64,000 nt of DNA from Bog-375 sp049587755 (GCA_049587755.1 JBAVEN010000081.1:20016-84015); one strand, 5' to 3'. Shown: positions 15,863-24,878, counted from the first letter of the stretch. Made by a program: numbers and translations. Notes: a model not told the origin generated them from the letters alone.

Positions 15863-16957
15863 CTACGGGAGACTTCGCAGGGCAAATGCATAGGCGCCGA
15901 TCGCCACCGCTTCGCTGGTCCCCAGGCGGGAGATGCCAACGGCCGTGCGCGCCACGGGATCGTACACGACGGTGCGGGCCGACCCGGGGACGCGTATCTG
16001 CCGCGTTCCGCCGCTCAGGAATTGCTCGCGCTGCAGCGCATCCTCGATGTTATATACATGCGCGCAGAGGCGGCGTTCCCCTGAATCGTAAACACCGTTG
16101 AGCGCGTCGATCAGCGCCGGCATAAACAACGGATGAGCGCCGGAGATGCCGCCGCCCACCACCCCGAGCCCGTCGATCAGCGTTAGCGCCTGCGCCATGG
16201 CGTCGCCGGCGACTTCTCCAAGCCGGTGGAAGGCTTCGGTAGCCGCCGCACGGTTTCCTGGGGCCAGCCCCATCCCGATTTCGAAGATCGCTTTGGAGTC
16301 GGGCACCTGCTCAGCGGGGATCCCCGCGCACTGCGCGTACGCTCCGCGCACGGCGCGAATGCAAGCTCCTTCTTCGGCATTGAGGCCGGGGTCCACCTTG
16401 TTGCGCAGCAGCCATGCCTCGCCGGCGATCGAGTTATCGCCGATGAACAGCTCTCCGTTGCGAACTATGCCGCCGCCAAAACCAGTGCCCAGAGTGACGC
16501 CGAACAAATTGCGATAGCGCTTGGGACTTCCGGCCTGTTCGAGCAGGCCGTTGACATAGGGTAGAAAGCCGGCGATAGCCTCACCGTAAACGAACAAGTC
16601 GCCATCGTTGTTGATATAGACCGGAATGCCGAATTTGTCTTCCAGCATGGGCCCGAGCGCCACGCCGCCGCGAAATGCAGGAAGGTTGCCGAGATCGCCG
16701 ATGATGCCACGGGGGTAATCGGCCGGACCGGGAAACGCAAAGCTGATAGCCACCGGAGGCTCCGGCAAGGACGCCTTCACGTCTTCGAAGCCGCGCACGA
16801 TGTTTCCCAGGCAGCGGTCGAGCTCCCCTGCTTCGGTGGGCAGACTGAAGGAGTCGATCAGCGGCCGGTTGCCACGCACGGCGGAGAATTTGAGGCTTGT
16901 ACCGCCCGCATCCAGGGTCATTACAATGCGCGAGTCCGCCGCGAAGGGAATCGGCAT
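15863..16957 (-). CDS. ROK-family sugar kinase
   Basis: 364 residues with the ASKHA-fold phosphate motifs 'TLDAGGTSLKFSAV' at the N-terminus, the sugar-binding/catalytic region 'YINNDGDLFVYGE' (Asn-Asp pair) and adenosine motif 'GVTLGTGFGGGIV'. This places it with ROK kinases that phosphorylate glucose, fructose, N-acetylglucosamine or allose. The zinc motif of classical ROK proteins (CGCxGCxE) is not evident; the corresponding region reads 'EEGACIRAVRG', so it is divergent. The ATG at 16957 follows AAGGA; 19 further upstream residues are possible but lack family resemblance. Cytosolic. There is no sugar transporter next to it. Confidence 0.88.
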   Translation of the reverse strand: MPIPFAADSRIVMTLDAGGTSLKFSAVRGNRPLIDSFSLPTEAGELDRCLGNIVRGFEDVKASLPEPPVAISFAFPGPADYPRGIIGDLGNLPAFRGGVALGPMLEDKFGIPVYINNDGDLFVYGEAIAGFLPYVNGLLEQAGSPKRYRNLFGVTLGTGFGGGIVRNGELFIGDNSIAGEAWLLRNKVDPGLNAEEGACIRAVRGAYAQCAGIPAEQVPDSKAIFEIGMGLAPGNRAAATEAFHRLGEVAGDAMAQALTLIDGLGVVGGGISGAHPLFMPALIDALNGVYDSGERRLCAHVYNIEDALQREQFLSGGTRQIRVPGSARTVVYDPVARTAVGISRLGTSEAVAIGAYAFALRSLP

Positions 16958-17188
16958 GCTATTCGTTCCTTGAGTCGCTTTCTCGAGAGGATTTTGCCGG
17001 CTCGCCGAAGGCAAGGCTCAACTACCCGGCGCTGGCAGGCAAACCTCATTCTGGCGCGCCGCGAGCGCTGACCGCAAGCGTGTACCGAAGACTTTGCGCC
17101 AGAAGCATTCGGCTGGCGCCAGGCAGGGAATTCTCGAAGTCTTCGCTGCCGGCCCAAAGTCGCCGGCTTCGAAAGGAGCAGCCGCTTG

Positions 17189-17566
17189 CTATTGATTAAC
17201 CAGCAGCTTGTTGGTGGTGACGCCATCCTTCAGCGGGATGACCACGCTTTCCACCCGGTGCGTCAGCGCCCAGACTGCCAGTTCGGTCCGGTTGCTGACG
17301 TCGAGTTTCCGAAAGATCCGGTTCAAGTATTCCTTGACGGTTCCCTCAGAAAGATGCAGATGATAGGCGATTTCCTTGTTCGGCTTTGCCTGCTGTATCA
17401 GGTCCACGACCTGTTTCTCGCGAAGGCTGAGATCGCGCCTGATGGGCCGACTCTCCCCTTCTGGCCTCCGACAAGCCTGACAGATCCGTTCTGTGCCGGT
17501 GCTCCGGAAATCGACTCCGCAACGAGGGCAATTCCTTAGAGCCGGAATATGCCGGTATTCCTGCAT
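17189..17566 (-). CDS. LuxR-type DNA-binding protein with N-terminal zinc ribbon
   Basis: 125 residues. The N-terminus carries two CxxC pairs (C13-P-R-C16 and C29-Q-A-C32), a zinc-ribbon signature. It is followed by a GerE/LuxR helix-turn-helix (about 47-105): 'LSLREKQVVDLIQQ', 'NKEIAYHLHLSEGTVKEYLNRIFRKL'. There is no receiver domain, so it is not itself a phosphorylated response regulator. The start ATG follows GGAGAGAGGAGAG. It lies downstream of the NtrC/kinase pair on the same strand, and 84 bases before its ATG there is a near-perfect sigma-54 promoter. The expected circuit is kinase, then NtrC-type activator, then this gene, then its own targets. Confidence 0.85.
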   Translation of the reverse strand: MQEYRHIPALRNCPRCGVDFRSTGTERICQACRRPEGESRPIRRDLSLREKQVVDLIQQAKPNKEIAYHLHLSEGTVKEYLNRIFRKLDVSNRTELAVWALTHRVESVVIPLKDGVTTNKLLVNQ

Positions 17567-17649
17567 GCTGCTCTCCTCTCTCCATCTTCGGACCGCAGAA
17601 AGAGAGTGATCGGCCCGTGGGTTTTACACAACGTGTGGTACTAAAGGAA

Positions 17650-17664
17650 GCAAACCAAGGGCCA
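17650..17664 (-). promoter_or_regulatory. Sigma-54 (-24/-12) promoter for the zinc-ribbon LuxR gene
   Basis: The minus strand reads TGGCCC-TTGGT-TTGC, matching consensus TGGCAC-N5-TTGC at 9 of 10 fixed positions with exact spacing. The start would be near 17638, leaving a ~70-base leader. The word GGGTTTTACA occurs on both sides (17619-17628 and 17718-17727). Confidence 0.7.
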
Positions 17665-17874
17665 CGAATCTGTCGTTGAAAACAAACAGTTTCCTCTGGT
17701 CAGAATCAGAGTGGGCTGGGTTTTACATAGTCGAGTTTACCAAGGGGGTCATTTCGTACAGGCGCAATCCGACCGTTCGAGACCGGTTCGCGGTACCCGG
17801 CAAGGCGTGCAGCGAACTTGCCGCACAGGCACATTTTTTGGCCGAGTCTGGCTTGCAGAACCTGAGCGGGCTAG

Positions 17875-17898
17875 TGGCGGACCGGAGCGCGTCCGCCA
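17875..17898 (-). terminator. Hairpin just after the NtrC-type gene
   Basis: TGGCGGAC (17875-17882) pairs perfectly with GTCCGCCA (17891-17898) around an 8-base loop, 14 bases past the stop codon. No T-run follows, so termination strength is doubtful. The rest of the 17567-17912 gap holds the sigma-54 promoter and no gene. Confidence 0.45.
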
Positions 17899-17912
17899 AC
17901 TCCTGGAGCGAC

Positions 17913-19391
17913 CTAATACCCTCCGAATCCCCCGCGCGCCGCCATTGCCTTCACCGGCTCCGCCGAGTTGGCGGGTATCGGATCGGGGCGGTCCTCGACA
18001 CCAAGCTTCTTCATCTTATACAACAGCGCCTTGTAGTCGATCTTCAACAGACCTGCCGCTTGCTTCCGATTCCATCGAGTGGAACTGAGCGCCGCCAGGA
18101 TGGCGTCCCGCTCGGCTTGCCTCTTGGCTTGGGTCACCTGTTCCAGAATCGGCGAGTCGGCGGCCTGTTCGGACGGCTGGGAGCGGCTCTCGGCAACCTG
18201 GATGGGCCGCATCGGCTTGAGAGTCGCCTTGGCATGGAGTTCCCTGGCGAGCGCGTCGGCATTGCGGAGGATCATGAACTTCCGGACATAGTTCTCCAAC
18301 TCGCGGACGTTGCCGGGCCAATGATAGGTCATCATGGCGTGCTTCAGATTGAGCGTGATGGCGGGTACGGGCAGCCCTGTAACCGCGTGTTTCTTGATCA
18401 GGAATTCAGCCAGCGGAACGATGTCTTCCTTGCGGTCGCGCAGCGGCGGAACCCGCAGGTTGATCACATTCAGGCGGTAGTAGAGGTCCTCTCGAAAGGT
18501 TCCCTCGAGAATGGCTTTTTCCAGATCGCGGTGCGTGGCTGCCATGACGCGCACGTCCACCTTGATCGTTTCCTTGCCGCCGATTCGCTGAAACTCGTGG
18601 TCTTGCAGGACCTGCAAGAGCTTTGCCTGGAGCCGCACGTCCATGTCGCCGATCTCATCGAGCAGGATGGTGCCCCCTTCGGCGATCTCGAACTTGCCGG
18701 CCTTCCTTTGGAAAGCGCCGGTGAAGGCTCCACGTTCATAGCCAAACAGCTCGCTCTCCACCAACTCCGACGGCAGCGCCGCGCAGTTGAGCTTCAGAAA
18801 CGGCTTGTTGGCGCGCGGAGATTGTGCATGCAGCTCGCGTGCGAGCACCTCTTTGCCGGTGCCGGTTTCGCCTTGAATCAGGACGGGAACCTCCGACCAG
18901 CCTATCTGCCCCACCATGAGTTGAATCTCTCTCATCTGGGGATTCATTCCCAGTAAGACGTTGGGGAAGGGCGCGGGAGTGCGCGGCGGCAGGACGCGAA
19001 TCGCGCCCCTGGCCTCGATCGCCCGGCTGATCGCCTCACGCAAGTCCTCATGTGCCACCGGCTTCGCCAGAAAATCGGTGGCTCCTCTTTTCATCGCCGT
19101 GACCACGTTCAAAGTGGACGAGGCACCGGAGAGCATGATGACCGGCAACTGGCGATCCAGATCGCGGATTTCGCGCAACGTATCCAGGCCGTCCCGGTTC
19201 AGCATCACGATGTCGAGTAACACGGCCGACACTTCCGAATCGGCCGCGCGCAAACAGGCCAGTACCTCGTCCCCGTCTCGAGCCGACTCCACCGAATAAC
19301 CCATGCATTTGAGAGCCGTTTCGAGGTAGCTCAATACCTCCGGCTCATCTTCGCCCACCAGGATCTTATATTTTTGGTCAGCCACTAACAT
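17913..19391 (-). CDS. NtrC-family sigma-54-dependent response regulator
   Basis: 492 residues with three domains. The receiver (about 8-120) has acidic residues E14/D15, phospho-acceptor Asp60 in 'VLLDIVM' and the conserved Lys in 'FLAKPV'. The sigma-54 AAA+ domain (about 145-385) has Walker A 'GETGTGKE', the sigma-54 contact loop 'GAFTGA', Walker B 'GGTILLDEIGD' and 'WPGNVRELEN'. A Fis-type helix-turn-helix (about 425-465) ends in 'ALLYKMKKLGV'. It activates sigma-54 promoters by ATP hydrolysis; the one at 17650-17664 is the obvious local candidate. The start overlaps the kinase gene by 14 bases, so the pair is translationally coupled. Confidence 0.95.
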   Translation of the reverse strand: MLVADQKYKILVGEDEPEVLSYLETALKCMGYSVESARDGDEVLACLRAADSEVSAVLLDIVMLNRDGLDTLREIRDLDRQLPVIMLSGASSTLNVVTAMKRGATDFLAKPVAHEDLREAISRAIEARGAIRVLPPRTPAPFPNVLLGMNPQMREIQLMVGQIGWSEVPVLIQGETGTGKEVLARELHAQSPRANKPFLKLNCAALPSELVESELFGYERGAFTGAFQRKAGKFEIAEGGTILLDEIGDMDVRLQAKLLQVLQDHEFQRIGGKETIKVDVRVMAATHRDLEKAILEGTFREDLYYRLNVINLRVPPLRDRKEDIVPLAEFLIKKHAVTGLPVPAITLNLKHAMMTYHWPGNVRELENYVRKFMILRNADALARELHAKATLKPMRPIQVAESRSQPSEQAADSPILEQVTQAKRQAERDAILAALSSTRWNRKQAAGLLKIDYKALLYKMKKLGVEDRPDPIPANSAEPVKAMAARGGFGGY

Positions 19392-20613
19392 GAACGTTTA
19401 TCCTCCGAAGTTTTTCGCTCGCCACATTTTCTTCCCCGCTTACCGGTAACTGAGTCCGGTGCAGCGGTAGGAGAATTGAAAATCGGGGTCCTAAATCGGT
19501 GTTTTCGGCCCAAACGCGTCCGTCGTGTTGCGTGACGATCAACCGGCAGATCGCGAGGCCTAGGCCGCCGCCAGAGCGGTCCCGCCCACCTGAGTACGAG
19601 GCGTACTCCTCGAAAATTGTGTTCAAATGCTCCTTCGCTATCGCTTCTCCCGAGTCCGTGATGTCGATCCGGTAACTGTTCGGCTCTTTGTTAACGCCAC
19701 GGCGCCGCTCCCCGCTGGGCACCATCCCCGATTGGTTCGAACGGCGTTCCCAAAAAAACAGGTAGCCGCGAACTTCAATCACGCCTGCCTTCGGCGTAAA
19801 TTTGCAGGCGTTATCGAGAATATTGATCAGCACCTGTTCCATCTGCAACGGCTCGAACAGAAGATTCTCATCGCCGGGTTCGAGCTCCTCGGTAATCGTA
19901 ATCCGCCTCTCGTCAGCGAACGGTGCGATCTCGTGCAGCGCCTGGTCCAGACACTCCTGCAGGTCGCCCCGCTGCAAATCGGGCCGCCTTTTCACATGGT
20001 GCGCGATACTCAACTGGAACATCGCGGAAGCCATCCGCGAGAGCCGTTGCGCGCTGCGCCGCATGCGCCGCAGAACTTCCCGCTGAGCCTCGTTGATGGG
20101 TCCGAACGACTCGTCCAGCATAAGACCGCAGTAGCCGCCCAATGCTGTCAGCGGAGCCCGAAAGTCGTGCACTGCCCGAGCCAGAAAATTGGTGCGGTCC
20201 TGGTCATATTCCTGCAACGCCAAATTCGTTTGCACCAGACATTGCAGAATTTCGTCGCGATCTTCCCGCAGGGGATTGTCCCCGCATGACGAAACAGCAG
20301 AGCCGAGAAACGCGGCCAGGGTCACCGGGGTCACAGGCTTGAGCAGAATATTGGCGTCCGATACCGCGGCCTGTTTGCGGAATTCCGGCAAATCCTTCCG
20401 GCTAACCAGATACAGATGCTTGGAGGAAAGCCGTTGCGCGCAATTGGGCAACCCGATGTTCGCCTGACAATCCCAAATACACAAGTCGACGCGCAGAATT
20501 GCGTCGCCAAGCCTGGCTGAAGAGAGCGTAAAGGGCTGATGCAGAATCTCGCCCAGAATTTCCAGGCAACTGTGGTATAACTCTCGATCCTCCGAAATCA
20601 ATACTATGTCCAT
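19378..20613 (-). CDS. Histidine kinase with N-terminal receiver-like domain
   Basis: 411 residues, no membrane segments, so a cytosolic sensor. Residues 1-115 look like a receiver or pseudo-receiver ('MDIVLISEDRELY', 'LCIWD', 'ILLKPVTP'). The HisKA helix has the phosphorylation site in 'RAVHDFRAPLTALGG', and the HATPase domain shows N box 'VLINILDNACKFTP', G1 'DITDSGEAI' and G2 'SGGGLGLAICR'. A Ser/Arg-rich insertion lies between N and G1 boxes ('SGERRRGVNKEP'). It overlaps the NtrC-type gene by 14 bases and is its cognate kinase by context. The signal is not evident. Confidence 0.93.
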   Translation of the reverse strand: MDIVLISEDRELYHSCLEILGEILHQPFTLSSARLGDAILRVDLCIWDCQANIGLPNCAQRLSSKHLYLVSRKDLPEFRKQAAVSDANILLKPVTPVTLAAFLGSAVSSCGDNPLREDRDEILQCLVQTNLALQEYDQDRTNFLARAVHDFRAPLTALGGYCGLMLDESFGPINEAQREVLRRMRRSAQRLSRMASAMFQLSIAHHVKRRPDLQRGDLQECLDQALHEIAPFADERRITITEELEPGDENLLFEPLQMEQVLINILDNACKFTPKAGVIEVRGYLFFWERRSNQSGMVPSGERRRGVNKEPNSYRIDITDSGEAIAKEHLNTIFEEYASYSGGRDRSGGGLGLAICRLIVTQHDGRVWAENTDLGPRFSILLPLHRTQLPVSGEENVASEKLRRINVHVSG

Positions 20614-21168
20614 AGAGATTCACATGAAGTCCCCCCTCAAGTCAAGTTAGGACTCCACTAGCGATTCAACGAAGGCCCGTCTTCTAGGACAAAAACCGCA
20701 ACTTCGCCATGCTGTCGTCGCAAGTTTTCGGGACATCTTCCCTTTTCTTGCGATCATCGTGTCCGGGAACTTTATAATCATAACCTGAGATTAACTGAAG
20801 TCAAGTGACAGAGTTGACTTTAGGGGTATTGGTACTATTAGACCGTCGCGATAAAAGCAGTACTGGTGCCTTGTTCGAATTATGGATTTCTCGGAGAATT
20901 CCCAAGGAAAAAACCAAGCAGCGCCCCGTGATCGTCTGGCCGCGTGAAACTCGGCACATGCGCGAAAACGAGACTCGATCACCCATTCGGTGCGTCATCG
21001 TACGTTCGATGCTGGCACCTCAAAACTTGGATTCGTAACTCTGGGATCTCCAATTGCGGTAGAATTCGACAGCTTTGCACTTAGTGCAAATCATTGAGAA
21101 GGCTTGATTTGTGGCCTTTGCAACGTGGTTTTTCAGTGGCAGCGAAAGTGCTCAGCCGCAGTGCTGAC
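20614..21168. other. 555-base intergenic region between the kinase and PilZ genes
   Basis: No convincing gene. It is richer in A/T than its surroundings around 20770-20860. A possible promoter, TTGACT (20814-20819) with TATTAG (20836-20841) at 16-base spacing, points rightward. A TAGAAT box (21060-21065) precedes the palindrome at 21074-21090. The kinase promoter should also lie here on the minus strand. Confidence 0.5.
21074..21090. promoter_or_regulatory. Operator-like palindrome ahead of the PilZ gene
   Basis: TTTGCACttaGTGCAAA is a perfect inverted repeat with 7-base arms. It begins 8 bases after a TAGAAT -10 box (21060-21065), so it would overlap the transcription start, a typical repressor position. 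The cognate regulator is unknown. Confidence 0.5.
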
Positions 21169-21543
21169 ATGCCGTCCGACCCCGCAAATGAGCTGTCGCG
21201 GTCTCTAGTTCCGCCGGATCGCCGCCGGCGGTACCGCGCGCGCGTGCATTGGCCGGTTGAATTTGAGCGGACGGACGGTTTGGATTTCCGGGGCACTGAG
21301 ACCCAGGACCTAAGCAGTGATGGATTCTACTGCCGCTCGAAAGTTGTGTTCACCGAGGGGGACGTTGTCAGCTGTACTCTCGAGGTTCCGACGCATCGGC
21401 GCCAGGCCTCGGGAGAGACGCTCCGGGTGAGGTGCAGAGTTCGCATCGTTCGCGTCGACGAGCCCGACAGCCAAGGCTTTCGCGGCTTAGCTTGCCGCAT
21501 CGAAGAGTATCATTTCCCGTCAGTGGAGCCACCCACCGTCTGA
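21169..21543 (+). CDS. PilZ-domain protein
   Basis: 124 residues from ATG 21169. The PilZ domain is recognisable from the c-di-GMP-binding RxxxR region 'RRRRYRARVHWPVEF' and the second motif 'TQDLSSDGFYCRS' (D/N-x-S-x-x-G), followed by alternating strands 'VVSCTLEVP', 'LRVRCRVRIVRV' and 'RGLACRIEEY'. It probably binds c-di-GMP and controls a surface or motility function, alone or by contacting a partner. Start choice is weak: GTG 21136 and TTG 21094 are in frame upstream and no start has a good ribosome site. It lies behind an operator-like palindrome and before the TonB receptor on the same strand. Confidence 0.85.
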   Translation: MPSDPANELSRSLVPPDRRRRYRARVHWPVEFERTDGLDFRGTETQDLSSDGFYCRSKVVFTEGDVVSCTLEVPTHRRQASGETLRVRCRVRIVRVDEPDSQGFRGLACRIEEYHFPSVEPPTV

Positions 21544-21565
21544 CACGGCGTTGCCGCCCGGTTCC

Positions 21566-21627
21566 GTAGCACAAACCGCAGAACCGTGTTACGTTATGTG
21601 TACATACGAAACTGAGTTTTGTGCTAC
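21566..21627. promoter_or_regulatory. 10-base inverted repeat spanning the TonB-receptor start
   Basis: GTAGCACAAA (21566-21575) and TTTGTGCTAC (21618-21627) are exact reverse complements 42 bases apart, and the second contains the GTG start codon. Between them lie a possible extended -10 (TGT-TACGTT, 21590-21595) and TATGTGTACATA. A shorter GTAGCAC/GTGCTAC pair occurs between cbiM and the GH74 gene. Confidence 0.55.
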
Positions 21628-24035
21628 AGAAATCGCCGGTCACTGCCGTACGCGCTCTCCGAGCCGGCATCCGCTGCCTTCCGGCCGTGACAGCGCTGTT
21701 GCATTCATCCCTGTTCGCCGCCGACGGCCGCGTGATGGGTCAGGTGACCGATCCGCAGGGCAAAGCGGTTGCGAGCGCCAGCTTGCGGCTACGCAGCGGC
21801 GCTGACGCTGCGGAACGTCACGTCTCCGCTGGCGCCGACGGCCGCTTCGTGTTTAACGCACTGGCGCCCGGCAGCTACACACTAGGCGCCAGCGCCAGGG
21901 ATTTCGAGCCCGTTACGCGGACGTTTCCCCTGGCGGCCGGTGAATCCCTCACCGTGAACCTGAAGTTCGTCCGCATGGCGGGCCGCCATGACGCGATCAC
22001 GGTCACCGCAGATGTGAGCCAGGTCGATATCCTGACACCTGATCCCGCCGAGAAGGTTTTCTCGAGCGAGGACTTGCTGGATGCCAATCCGGGACGTCCC
22101 GGCGCGCCGGTTTCGATTCCCGGCTATCCGATCGAGACGGCTTCGAGCGGCATCAAGGCCCCACAGTATTTTGCGCCGGGTGTCGCCGGCGACCACGGCG
22201 AGCCGATTGCGCAGTACATCCAGGTGGGTACCTACCTGTTGCCCAACAACCTATCGGCGAATGCGCACGGCAATGGCTACGCCGATCCGAACATTTATAT
22301 TGCGAACGTAATCGAGAGCGTTCAAGTGGATGGCGGTGCGTACAACGTGCGCGAGGGCAATCACGCACTGAACCTGGCGTCGATCTATGGGCTGCGCTCG
22401 CACCTCGATCCGTTCTTCACGCTGACGGGAGACGACCGGGACATTACGGGCACCGCGGGGATGAGTCCGTCAAACACCTCGTGGATTGCGATGGAGGGCT
22501 CGTACGGGAATGGATTCCTCGACCGGCTGGAGCACCGCAAGCAGGTCAAGATCAACGGCGGCCAAGTCTTGCAGCTTGGGAATCACACGCTGACGTTGTT
22601 CGGAATTGGATACTACGGCTTCTCCTACGTGGCGGGACTGAGCCCGATTTACGGCTTTAATTCTGTCGATGCGGCCGATGGCTGGAAGGGGTACCCGGAT
22701 ACGATTGACCCGAGACAGAAAGATCAGACGCACACGGCGCTGATGGCGCTGAACGACGTGTGGAAACTGGGCGATGACCAGGAGATGCAGCTCTCCGGCT
22801 TTTTCCGCACCTACAACCTCTCGCTCTACTCCGACTTCGGGGAGGGGCTGATCCGGCAGAGCGAGTTCCGCACGGTGGCTGGCGGCAGCGCGGCTTATCG
22901 GAAAAAGTTCTCCAAGAACTTCACGCTGCTGGCCGGGACGGACTACCAGCGCGAGGCGCCGCGGCGCGACGATCTGGATCATTACAACTTCTATAATCCG
23001 GCCGATCCCTACTACTACGGGCCTTTAGTCAAGGTGGACGGAAACAATGTGACCATCGCTCCGGTAACGCCGTATATCGCCGGGGAGGGCGAGCTGAGCA
23101 AGTACGTGCACTACTACATGGGTTGGCGGCGAGATGAGATCAGCATCGACAACCAGGACCTGGTGACTCCGGCGAATTCCTGGAACAGGTGGGTAGGGGT
23201 GAATTCGCCGAAAGCGACGGTAACGCTTTTTCCCGAGGAATCCTGGTACGTTCCGCAGGTCGCTCTCAGCTTTGGGAAGTCGTTCTTCACGGAAGATCCC
23301 AGAATGGGATCGGCCGAGGGACAGCGGACCGCGAGCGGCAGCCCGGCGGCCGTCGACCCGGTGGAAACGGCGCGCTCGTATCAGTTGGTCGCGAGCAAGC
23401 GCTTTCACAACACGGATCTGAAGCTCACGCTGGGACATGAGACGCAAAGCGCCGAGTACGGCAAGATCGATCCGGACACCGGACTGCAGTTCGACTTGGG
23501 GCCGGGCCGCATACGCTATATGGCGGTTATGCTGCGCCAAGGCTTCCGCGGGGGATCGCTGCAGGCGACCTTTGAGCAGGCCGATGCGCGCGATCTGGAC
23601 ACGGGACAGGTAACGCCGGAGGCTCCGCGGTCGATCGGCGATGTTTCCGCGACGTACCAAAAGCTGCCCTTCCATTTGCAGGCAAAAGGCGAATTCGAGT
23701 ACGTGGGAAGAAAAGTGGTTGGGAATGGATGCGACGAAAGCAGCCCCAGCGACCTGACCTCCTACTGCCTCGGCATGCCGGACAAGGAGTTCCGGCTGGC
23801 GGTGGTGAGGCCATTTCTTGAGGGAAAGATCAACGTCGGCGCGAATCTGATGATTGCGAGCGGCTTCACGGGGCAGACCACGGAAAACTTCGCCACAAAC
23901 TATGCACCCGGGCAAGTTGGGCTTGTCAACGGTGCAGTCCCTGCCAACCCGGTTGCAGAGGTGGTTGGAGTGCGCATACCTTCGTACGCGAGCCTAAGCC
24001 TCACCTACAGGTTTGGCCGCAAGGTATCGCGATGA
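21621..24035 (+). CDS. TonB-dependent outer-membrane receptor with carboxypeptidase-regulatory domain
   Basis: 804 residues. An export signal ends near 'LHSSLFA', followed by a beta-sandwich carboxypeptidase-regulatory-like domain (about 36-115: 'GQVTDPQGKAVASASL', 'GRFVFNALAPGSYTL'), then a plug (about 125-250: 'PGYPIETASSGIKAPQYFAPG', 'IESVQVDGGAYNVREGNHALN') and a beta-barrel that ends in an aromatic/Arg strand ('ASLSLTYRFGRKVSR'). It would import a scarce ligand using TonB energy. Its closest neighbours, on the opposite strand with a 36-base gap, encode a nickel/cobalt ECF transporter, so a metal chelate is the likely cargo; that is inference. The GTG start sits in an inverted repeat. Confidence 0.9.
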   Translation: MLQKSPVTAVRALRAGIRCLPAVTALLHSSLFAADGRVMGQVTDPQGKAVASASLRLRSGADAAERHVSAGADGRFVFNALAPGSYTLGASARDFEPVTRTFPLAAGESLTVNLKFVRMAGRHDAITVTADVSQVDILTPDPAEKVFSSEDLLDANPGRPGAPVSIPGYPIETASSGIKAPQYFAPGVAGDHGEPIAQYIQVGTYLLPNNLSANAHGNGYADPNIYIANVIESVQVDGGAYNVREGNHALNLASIYGLRSHLDPFFTLTGDDRDITGTAGMSPSNTSWIAMEGSYGNGFLDRLEHRKQVKINGGQVLQLGNHTLTLFGIGYYGFSYVAGLSPIYGFNSVDAADGWKGYPDTIDPRQKDQTHTALMALNDVWKLGDDQEMQLSGFFRTYNLSLYSDFGEGLIRQSEFRTVAGGSAAYRKKFSKNFTLLAGTDYQREAPRRDDLDHYNFYNPADPYYYGPLVKVDGNNVTIAPVTPYIAGEGELSKYVHYYMGWRRDEISIDNQDLVTPANSWNRWVGVNSPKATVTLFPEESWYVPQVALSFGKSFFTEDPRMGSAEGQRTASGSPAAVDPVETARSYQLVASKRFHNTDLKLTLGHETQSAEYGKIDPDTGLQFDLGPGRIRYMAVMLRQGFRGGSLQATFEQADARDLDTGQVTPEAPRSIGDVSATYQKLPFHLQAKGEFEYVGRKVVGNGCDESSPSDLTSYCLGMPDKEFRLAVVRPFLEGKINVGANLMIASGFTGQTTENFATNYAPGQVGLVNGAVPANPVAEVVGVRIPSYASLSLTYRFGRKVSR

Positions 24036-24071
24036 CCCGAGGCGCCGGTTGAGCTTCGGCCGCCGCCCTCG

Positions 24072-24878
24072 CTATTCACTGCGCTCCCCGGCGGAGTGAA
24101 GATGCGGATGTGAATGCACCTCACCCGTGCGGTGCCGGTGCCGGTGCGCGTGAACCAGGTTGGTGCGTTCCAGCAGCTCGCGATCGTGCAGAATCTCCGC
24201 CGGCGCGCCCTCCGCCACTAACCGGCCGCGATCCAACAGGAGGCACCGATCCGCGATATCCTCCAGGTCCGCGAGATGATGCGTGGCGGTGATTACCGAC
24301 TTGGCGCCGCCGCCCCATTCCACGAGCAGGTCGATCATCTGGCTCTGGCTGCGCGGATCGAGCGCCGCCGTCGGCTCGTCGAGCAGCAGCACGGCCGGGT
24401 CCAGCACCAGCACGCTGGCCAGCGCCACGCGCTTCTGCTCACCGCCCGAGAGCCGGTGCGGCACGCGATCTTTCAAGTGCGCGATGCCGAAACGCTCGAG
24501 CGTCTCGCCTACGCGCTCGCGCACCCTGGATTTTGGCCAGCGAAGCTGCAGCGGGCCGAACGCCACTTCGTCGAATACCGTGGGGTTGAACAGTTGCATT
24601 TCCAGATTCTGGAACACCAAGCCCACTTGCCGCCGGAAGGAAAATGCAAATTCGTCGGCGGCGAAGCGCTCTTCCTTCAGCTCTTCGCCGCGGAACCGGA
24701 CCGCGCCCTCCTGCCCGAAATACAGGCCATCGAGAATCCGCAGCAACGTGGATTTTCCCGAACCATTGGCTCCAACAATCGCCACGCGGCTGCCCTCCGC
24801 AATCGAGATACTCAAGTTCTCGAGCGCTGTCAGCCGGTCATAGCGGTAGGTAAGCCGCTCGGTTTCGAACAGCATCAT
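24072..24878 (-). CDS. cbiO: ATPase of nickel/cobalt ECF transporter, His-rich tail
   Basis: 268 residues, ABC ATPase of the energy-coupling-factor type. Walker A 'GANGSGKST', signature 'LSGGEQKRVALA', Walker B 'VLLLDEPTAALDP' and switch His in 'ATHHLADLE' are all present, so it should hydrolyse ATP. The C-terminal tail is strikingly His-rich ('HAHRHRHRTGEVHSHPHLH', nine His in about 20 residues), consistent with metal binding or storage at the cytoplasmic face. The ATG at 24878 overlaps the cbiQ stop (ATGA). It completes the cbiMN-cbiQ-cbiO operon. Nickel (NikO) rather than cobalt is possible; sequence alone does not decide. Confidence 0.92.
   Translation of the reverse strand: MMLFETERLTYRYDRLTALENLSISIAEGSRVAIVGANGSGKSTLLRILDGLYFGQEGAVRFRGEELKEERFAADEFAFSFRRQVGLVFQNLEMQLFNPTVFDEVAFGPLQLRWPKSRVRERVGETLERFGIAHLKDRVPHRLSGGEQKRVALASVLVLDPAVLLLDEPTAALDPRSQSQMIDLLVEWGGGAKSVITATHHLADLEDIADRCLLLDRGRLVAEGAPAEILHDRELLERTNLVHAHRHRHRTGEVHSHPHLHSAGERSE

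Noticed and set aside
17676..18956. A 426-codon plus-strand open frame
   Set aside because: It mirrors the NtrC-type regulator, whose catalytic motifs are on the minus strand.
20805..21038. A 77-codon GTG-initiated frame between the kinase and PilZ genes
   Set aside because: No ribosome site, no family resemblance and poor codon pattern; left as intergenic.
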